Origin: Bacteroidota bacterium
GTDB lineage: Bacteria > Bacteroidota > Bacteroidia > 2-12-FULL-35-15
Direction of reading: 5' to 3'
DNA length: 10,594 nt
Assembly (NCBI GenBank): GCA_023251855.1
Contig: JAHEYA010000041.1
Location: forward strand, 1-10,594
In this document: positions 6,974 through 10,594 of the stretch, piece by piece
How the letters are laid out: every line of letters begins with the position of its first letter
How positions within the stretch are numbered: position 1 is the stretch's first letter
Notes under the pieces: model-generated
What the model saw: the letters and a program-made list of their open reading frames with translations, nothing else
Database searches by the model: none
Told to the model about the DNA's origin: nothing
Made by a program: the position numbers and the translations under genes

Positions 6974-7963
6974 TTATTTTTTACTTATTTGTTTTTGTGG
7001 TTTGCTGATATCTAATTTCAAACTTCTTAAATCTTCGTAATGGTTAGCTGAAATCACCGAATGACGGTCGATTTGACGAGGGCTTTCAATTATCCAATCA
7101 GCAATATTCTTTTTCTCAAAACGACATTCGTTACAAATCCAACCTGCATTTCCATCAGGTAAATTTTCTACTTCACCCCATTTATCTTTACGAGCGGTAA
7201 CACGTAATACTTCATCGGCTTTTAGCCAGATAGCAACTTTACCGGAACATTTTTTGCAATTGCGGTGAGCATTCATTGGATTGACGTACCATACACGGCT
7301 TTTGAAACGGAATGTTCTATCTGTTAAAGCACCAACAGGGCATACATCAATTACGTTTCCTGAAAAATCATTATCAATTACTTTTTCTATGAATGTACTG
7401 ATTTCAGATACATCTCCACGATTAAGTACTCCATGAACACGGCCATCAGTAATTTGTTCTGCTACTTTAACACAACGGTAGCAAAGGATACAGCGTGTCA
7501 TGTGTAATTTTATATGAGGACCAATATCTATTTGGTTAAATGTTCTTCTTTTAAATTCATAACGTGTTTTTACCAAGCCGTGGTCATAGCCAAGATCTTG
7601 CAAATGACATTCTCCCGCTTGGTCGCAGATCGGGCAATCCAGAGGATGATTGATCAATAAAAACTCAACAACTGCTTTGCGAGATTCCAACAGGTCTGGA
7701 GATGTAGTGTTTTGTACTTCCATACCATCCATCACCATTGTACGGCAGGATGCAACAGGTTTTGGCATTGGACGAGGATCTTTTTCAGAACCTTTACTAA
7801 CTTTTACAATGCAGGTACGGCAATAACCTCCGCTGGTTTTTAATTTTGTATAATAACACATAGCAGGAGGAACAATATCACCACCTATCAAACGGGCAGC
7901 TTGTAAGATGGTTGTTCCTTCAGGTACTTCAATGCTATGGCCGTCTATCGTTACTTTTGGCAT
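6974..7963 (-). CDS. nuoG: Short NADH-quinone oxidoreductase subunit G (NuoG), iron-sulfur part only
   Basis: This peripheral-arm subunit relays electrons from NuoF to NuoI. At 329 residues it has only the iron-sulfur part; the E. coli-type protein is about 900 residues and ends in a molybdopterin-oxidoreductase-like domain that is absent here. Visible ligands are [2Fe-2S] N1b at C36, C48, C51, C73; N5 at H106, C110, C113, C119 (HPLDCPICDQAGEC); and N4 at C158, C161, C164 with C208 in DVCPVGAL. A further region has paired cysteines C236-x2-C239 and C277-x2-C280, unlike the CxxCxxxC pattern of the optional N7 site; it may bind zinc or a cluster. Only 24 bases lie before nuoH, so no frameshifted remainder is hidden there. 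I recall short NuoG forms in Bacteroidota, so this is probably the native length. The gene follows the ORF6N insertion. Confidence 0.93.
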   Translation of the reverse strand: MPKVTIDGHSIEVPEGTTILQAARLIGGDIVPPAMCYYTKLKTSGGYCRTCIVKVSKGSEKDPRPMPKPVASCRTMVMDGMEVQNTTSPDLLESRKAVVEFLLINHPLDCPICDQAGECHLQDLGYDHGLVKTRYEFKRRTFNQIDIGPHIKLHMTRCILCYRCVKVAEQITDGRVHGVLNRGDVSEISTFIEKVIDNDFSGNVIDVCPVGALTDRTFRFKSRVWYVNPMNAHRNCKKCSGKVAIWLKADEVLRVTARKDKWGEVENLPDGNAGWICNECRFEKKNIADWIIESPRQIDRHSVISANHYEDLRSLKLDISKPQKQISKK

Positions 7964-7973
7964 TTTTTTATTT

Positions 7974-7987
7974 TTTACAATTTACAA
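7974..7987. repeat. Perfect heptamer doublet tttacaa in front of nuoG
   Basis: tttacaa is repeated exactly in tandem at 7974-7980 and 7981-7987, directly abutting the displaced copy of the nuoF 3' end. It is short and AT-rich and could arise by chance. It is listed because the same 7-bp period recurs in the other spacers. No inverted arm is evident. Confidence 0.5.
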
Positions 7988-8042
7988 CTAAGCACCGGTC
8001 AACTGGTGAACACTGTAATAATGTTTAACATCTTTTATTTTT
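7988..8042 (-). repeat. Displaced second copy of the nuoF 3' end (direct repeat A)
   Basis: This block aligns without gaps to 8573-8626 at an offset of 584 bases: 7989-8042 matches at 48 of 54 positions, and the inner 33 bases (8010-8042) are identical. Read in the nuoF frame it encodes KIKDVKHYYSVHQLTGA followed by TAG, against KIKDVKHYYSVNQLEGA and TAA at the real nuoF end. It has no upstream nuoF body and is out of frame with the ORF6N gene, whose stop codon (8035-8037) lies inside it. It is best read as a leftover or imported nuoF C-terminus. Confidence 0.9.
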
Positions 8043-8571
8043 CCGTTTTAAACCCAATCGTGCTTCTTTTTGTTTTTTCAACAGTTTTCATTTCTGCTAA
8101 CAGTAAGTCAGGTTGAGTGAGCAAAAAATTTATAACTTCATTGATGTTTTCGATCTTCGTATTAAATTTTGCTTCCAGCTCGAGAATTCGCTCATTCAAG
8201 AGTTCAAAATTATTATTGAATTGTTTTAATAGAATAAAAGCATCTACAATAGCAATACTTGTTTTTATGGCAGTATCACTTCTCAAAACAGCCGAAAGCA
8301 TTGTTATTCCATGCTCGGTAAATGCGTATGGAGGTTTTTGTGTCCCACCTCGTTTCTCTGTTTTTGATATCACAATTTGTGATATCAAAACTTTAAACTC
8401 TTTTTTGCTCAATTGAAACATATATCGTGCGGGAAACCTTTTTATATTTCTTTTTACTGCTTGAACCAAGGCTCTAGTTTCCACTCCATAAAGTGATGCA
8501 AGATGAAAGTCAATCATCACACGATGTCCACGAACTTCAAATATTTTTTTCTGAATAATTTGTAATTCCAT
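8035..8571 (-). CDS. ORF6N-domain protein inserted between nuoF and nuoG
   Basis: This 178-residue protein has an N-terminal ORF6N domain, a predicted DNA-binding or phage-antirepressor-related domain found in many single-copy genes of Bacteroidota. The family pattern is clear: KIFEVRGHRVMIDFHLASLYGVETRALVQAVKRN (9-42), RFPARYMFQLSKKEF (45-59), and PPYAFTEHGITMLSAVLRSDTAI (80-102). Residues 118-150 form a likely coiled coil (NNNFELLNERILELEAKFNTKIENINEV). The tail is basic. The ATG follows the nuoF stop codon with no gap (TAAATG), suggesting translation coupled to nuoF. The gene sits inside a 584-bp unit bounded by two copies of the nuoF end, so it was probably acquired. Its real targets and function are unknown. 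A perfect palindrome lies inside the coding sequence. No integrase or transposase accompanies it. Confidence 0.92.
   Translation of the reverse strand: MELQIIQKKIFEVRGHRVMIDFHLASLYGVETRALVQAVKRNIKRFPARYMFQLSKKEFKVLISQIVISKTEKRGGTQKPPYAFTEHGITMLSAVLRSDTAIKTSIAIVDAFILLKQFNNNFELLNERILELEAKFNTKIENINEVINFLLTQPDLLLAEMKTVEKTKRSTIGFKTEK
8362..8390. repeat. Perfect 29-base palindrome inside the ORF6N gene
   Basis: ttttgatatcacaa (8362-8375) and ttgtgatatcaaaa (8377-8390) are exact reverse complements around a single central base. It encodes part of the VLISQIVISK segment of the ORF6N protein. Each arm holds a gatatc hexamer. The dyad could be an operator for the DNA-binding protein itself or a hairpin in its mRNA; both are inference. 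Confidence 0.75.
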
Positions 8572-9915
8572 TTAAGCACCCTCCAACTGATTCACACTGT
8601 AATAATGTTTAACATCTTTTATTTTTTCAGGATGATTAATATATTCTTCAAATTCAGCTCTGAAATGGCGAATAGCACTTGCAACAGGCCATGCAGCAGC
8701 ATCACCTAATGGACAAATTGTATTGCCTTCAATTTTCCGTTGAATATCCCAAAGCAAATCAATATCACTTGGTTTACCATGTCCTTCAAGGATACGATGA
8801 AGAATTTTTTCCATCCAACCTGTTCCTTCACGGCAAGGAGAGCATTGTCCGCAGCTTTCATGATGATAAAAACGAGCGAATGTGTATAAATTTTTTACGA
8901 TACTCGTAGTTTCATCATACACAATAAATCCTCCTGAACCAAGCATAGAACCTGATATAAAACCTCCATCACTTAATGATTCATAACTCATTAATCGAGG
9001 TTCGCCTTTTTCAGTCTTTAATATCAAATGAGCCGGTAATACCGGTACCGATGATCCTCCGGCAACAACCGCTTTTAATTTATTTCCATTGATAATTCCT
9101 CCGCAATATTCCTGAGAGTATATAAATTCTTCAACAGGTAAACCTAATTCTATTTCATAAGTTCCGGGTTTATTAATATGTCCGGATGCTGAAATAAGCT
9201 TGGTACCGGTACTTTTGCCGATTCCGATTTTTGCATATTCTTCGCCACCCATATTAATTATTGGGCAAACAGCAGCAATTGTTTCTACGTTATTCACAAC
9301 TGTAGGGCAACCATATAAACCAGCAATAGCCGGGAAAGGTGGTTTAATACGGGGATTGCCACGTTTGCCTTCCAATGATTCAAGCAATGCAGTTTCTTCA
9401 CCACAGATATAAGCACCCGCTCCAACATGAACATAACAATCATGTGAAAAACTGGTTCCTAAAATATTTTTTCCTAAAAGTCCTGCTGCATAAGCTTCAT
9501 CAAGAGCCTTTTCAAGAATACGTGCCACATAAAAATATTCTCCACGTATATAAATATAAGATGTTTTTGCGCCTAATGCATAACTTGATGTGATCATTCC
9601 TTCGATCAAACTATGCGGAATTTTTTCCATCAGGTAGCGATCTTTGAATGTTCCTGGTTCAGATTCATCGGCATTACAAACAAGGTAACGTTCAACACCT
9701 TCGGGCTTTGCAAGAAAACTCCATTTCATACCTGTTGGGAATCCTGCACCACCACGACCTCTTAAGCCTGATTTTTTTACTTCTTCAACAACTTCGGCTG
9801 AAGTCATTGTTTTCAAAGCCTTTTCAACAGAAGCATATCCGCCATTTTGACGATATACTTCCAGTGTTGCTATTCCGGGAATATTGACGTTATGTATTAA
9901 TAATTTTTTGCCCAT
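8572..9915 (-). CDS. nuoF: NADH-quinone oxidoreductase subunit F (NuoF), NADH- and FMN-binding
   Basis: This is the catalytic entry subunit of complex I: it oxidises NADH, holds FMN, and passes electrons to [4Fe-4S] cluster N3. In a 448-residue numbering that includes a possible GTG one codon earlier, the FMN/NADH motifs are GLRGRGGAGFPTGMKW (51-66), CNADESEPGTFKDR (81-94) and GAGAYICGEETALLESLEG (166-184). Cluster N3 ligands are C356, C359, C362 (ESCGQCSPCREGTGW) and C402 (ICPLGDAA). I choose the ATG at 9915, two bases after the nuoE TAG; the GTG at 9918 overlaps that stop by one base. The C-terminus KDVKHYYSVNQLEGA is encoded by direct repeat B (8573-8626), whose sister copy lies beyond the ORF6N gene. 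Confidence 0.98.
   Translation of the reverse strand: MGKKLLIHNVNIPGIATLEVYRQNGGYASVEKALKTMTSAEVVEEVKKSGLRGRGGAGFPTGMKWSFLAKPEGVERYLVCNADESEPGTFKDRYLMEKIPHSLIEGMITSSYALGAKTSYIYIRGEYFYVARILEKALDEAYAAGLLGKNILGTSFSHDCYVHVGAGAYICGEETALLESLEGKRGNPRIKPPFPAIAGLYGCPTVVNNVETIAAVCPIINMGGEEYAKIGIGKSTGTKLISASGHINKPGTYEIELGLPVEEFIYSQEYCGGIINGNKLKAVVAGGSSVPVLPAHLILKTEKGEPRLMSYESLSDGGFISGSMLGSGGFIVYDETTSIVKNLYTFARFYHHESCGQCSPCREGTGWMEKILHRILEGHGKPSDIDLLWDIQRKIEGNTICPLGDAAAWPVASAIRHFRAEFEEYINHPEKIKDVKHYYSVNQLEGA
8573..8626 (-). repeat. Functional copy of the duplicated nuoF 3' end (direct repeat B)
   Basis: These 54 bases form the current end of nuoF and recur 584 bases away at 7989-8042 with six mismatches, all within the 22 bases nearest the stop codon. 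The reading frame is the same in both copies. With repeat A it brackets the ORF6N gene, which begins immediately after this copy's stop codon. Confidence 0.9.
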
Positions 9916-9917
9916 CA

Positions 9918-10457
9918 CTATAATGTATTCTTATAATCCAAATCAGTATAACTTCTTCTTCTACCTGCTGTACGATACTCTTCCACAAGGGCATCTACTT
10001 TTTCAAATGTTAAATTTTCATGATAAGATGCTCCACATTGCAATAATGGTGCAGTTCCACAGCTTCCTAAACATTCCACAGTTTTGATCGTGAACATTCC
10101 ATCTTTAGTTGTTTCGCCTTCTTTAATACCTAATTTTTTTTCCAGATGTTTTACAACATCTTCAGCGCCTTTTACCCAACAAGAGGAGGTACGACATACT
10201 TCCAACAAACATTTTCCGACAGGTTTTAAATTGAACATCGAATAAAATGATGCTACTTCATACACTTCAATAGATTGAATTTTAAGAATTGAAGCAACAT
10301 AGTCCATTGTTTCAGGACTTAACCATCCACCAAACTCGGCTTGTGCAATGTGTAAAATAGGGATAATGGCCGATTTGTGTTTACCTTCAGGGTAACGTGC
10401 CATCATCTTGTGAACCAAGGCAAGTGTTTCTTCGTTAAATTTTATTTCTTTCTTCAT
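9918..10457 (-). CDS. nuoE: NADH-quinone oxidoreductase subunit E (NuoE), [2Fe-2S] thioredoxin-like
   Basis: This subunit pairs with NuoF in the NADH-oxidising tip of complex I and holds the off-path [2Fe-2S] cluster N1a. It has 179 residues, normal for the family. The N-terminal helical part contains MARYPEGKHKSAIIPILHIAQAEFGGWLSPE (19-49) and EVYEVASFYSMFNLKPVGK (64-82); the thioredoxin-like part carries the four ligands C88 and C93 (LEVCRTSSCW) and C129 and C133 (VECLGSCGTAP). The C-terminal tail is basic (GRRRSYTDL). In the transcript a weak AGAG lies just before the ATG. The stop TAG sits two bases from the nuoF ATG, indicating tight coupling. Upstream is a repeat-bearing spacer, where nuoD would be expected to end. 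Confidence 0.97.
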   Translation of the reverse strand: MKKEIKFNEETLALVHKMMARYPEGKHKSAIIPILHIAQAEFGGWLSPETMDYVASILKIQSIEVYEVASFYSMFNLKPVGKCLLEVCRTSSCWVKGAEDVVKHLEKKLGIKEGETTKDGMFTIKTVECLGSCGTAPLLQCGASYHENLTFEKVDALVEEYRTAGRRRSYTDLDYKNTL

Positions 10458-10473
10458 TCTCTAAACCAAGTAT

Positions 10474-10582
10474 GCAGTTTGCAATAAAGCAGTTTGCAAT
10501 TTTTTCAATACGATTTTAATAATTTTTTTTATATTATTATTTTTTTTTTGCCAACCGCCAACCAATCTTTCAATTGCCAACT
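10474..10582. repeat. Inverted heptamer-type repeats upstream of nuoE
   Basis: gcagtttgcaat occurs twice (10474-10485 and 10489-10500). Farther upstream, gccaacc is tandemly repeated at 10550-10556 and 10557-10563, with gccaact at 10576-10582. The two groups face each other: agtttgc pairs with the complement of gccaact apart from one base. The core gccaact is the same heptamer that flanks the four-helix-bundle gene. The loop is very AT-rich with long T runs (+ strand). I see no convincing Bacteroidota promoter in this spacer. Confidence 0.7.
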
Positions 10583-10594
10583 GATTTACGCGTC

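Noticed and set aside
6950..6976. Frameshift or truncation as the cause of the short NuoG
   Set aside because: Only 24 bases separate its stop from nuoH, no molybdopterin-like remnant is seen, and short NuoG forms are known to me from Bacteroidota.
8117..8416. Plus-strand open frames of 60-100 codons opposite the nuo and ORF6N genes
   Set aside because: They are antisense shadows of clearly recognised minus-strand genes, with low-complexity translations and no family features.
10586..10594. Possible last codons of nuoD (GAC GCG TAA on the minus strand) at the right edge
   Set aside because: nuoD is expected here and a TAA is present, but two codons are too little to identify a gene.

Overview
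The window holds most of a complex I (NADH:quinone oxidoreductase, nuo) operon, entirely on the minus strand. Transcription runs from high to low coordinates: nuoE, nuoF, an ORF6N-domain gene, a short nuoG, nuoH, a four-helix-bundle gene, nuoI, nuoJ, nuoK, nuoL, a small DUF1801-like gene, and nuoM, which runs off the left edge. The AT-rich composition, the scarcity of clear Shine-Dalgarno sequences, the short NuoG without the large molybdopterin-like domain, and the presence of stand-alone ORF6N and S23-type four-helix-bundle genes all suggest a member of the Bacteroidota, possibly Chitinophagaceae or a relative. This placement is inference; the window has no rRNA or other strong taxonomic marker.

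Layout: 9918-10457 nuoE and 8572-9915 nuoF encode the NADH-oxidising module. 8035-8571 is an ORF6N-domain gene inserted exactly at the nuoF stop codon. 6974-7963 encodes the short NuoG, 5903-6949 the quinone-site membrane subunit NuoH, and 5395-5763 the four-helix-bundle gene. 4748-5329 is nuoI (two 4Fe-4S clusters), 4179-4679 nuoJ and 3849-4166 nuoK. 1833-3731 is nuoL, with a start shorter than the longest reading frame. 1427-1819 is the DUF1801-like gene. 1-1403 is nuoM, open at the window edge. Electrons would pass from NADH to FMN in NuoF, through the Fe-S clusters of NuoF, NuoG and NuoI to quinone at NuoH, while NuoL, NuoM, NuoK and NuoJ belong to the proton-translocating arm. nuoN should lie beyond the left edge and nuoA-D beyond the right edge.

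The unusual part is what lies between the nuo genes. Three unrelated small genes interrupt the operon. The ORF6N gene is bracketed by a 54-bp direct repeat that duplicates the 3' end of nuoF in frame, so a 584-bp unit appears to have been inserted or recombined in while a functional NuoF C-terminus was kept. The four-helix-bundle gene is bracketed by 31-bp inverted repeats built from the heptamer agttggc. At least five spacers (upstream of nuoE, nuoF-nuoG, around the four-helix-bundle gene, nuoI-nuoJ, nuoK-nuoL) carry 7-bp-period repeats, each with its own heptamer, and in most of them the arms are inverted so that hairpins could form. I do not know a described element class matching these heptamer spacers; they and the nuoF-end duplication are the best candidates for something undescribed here.
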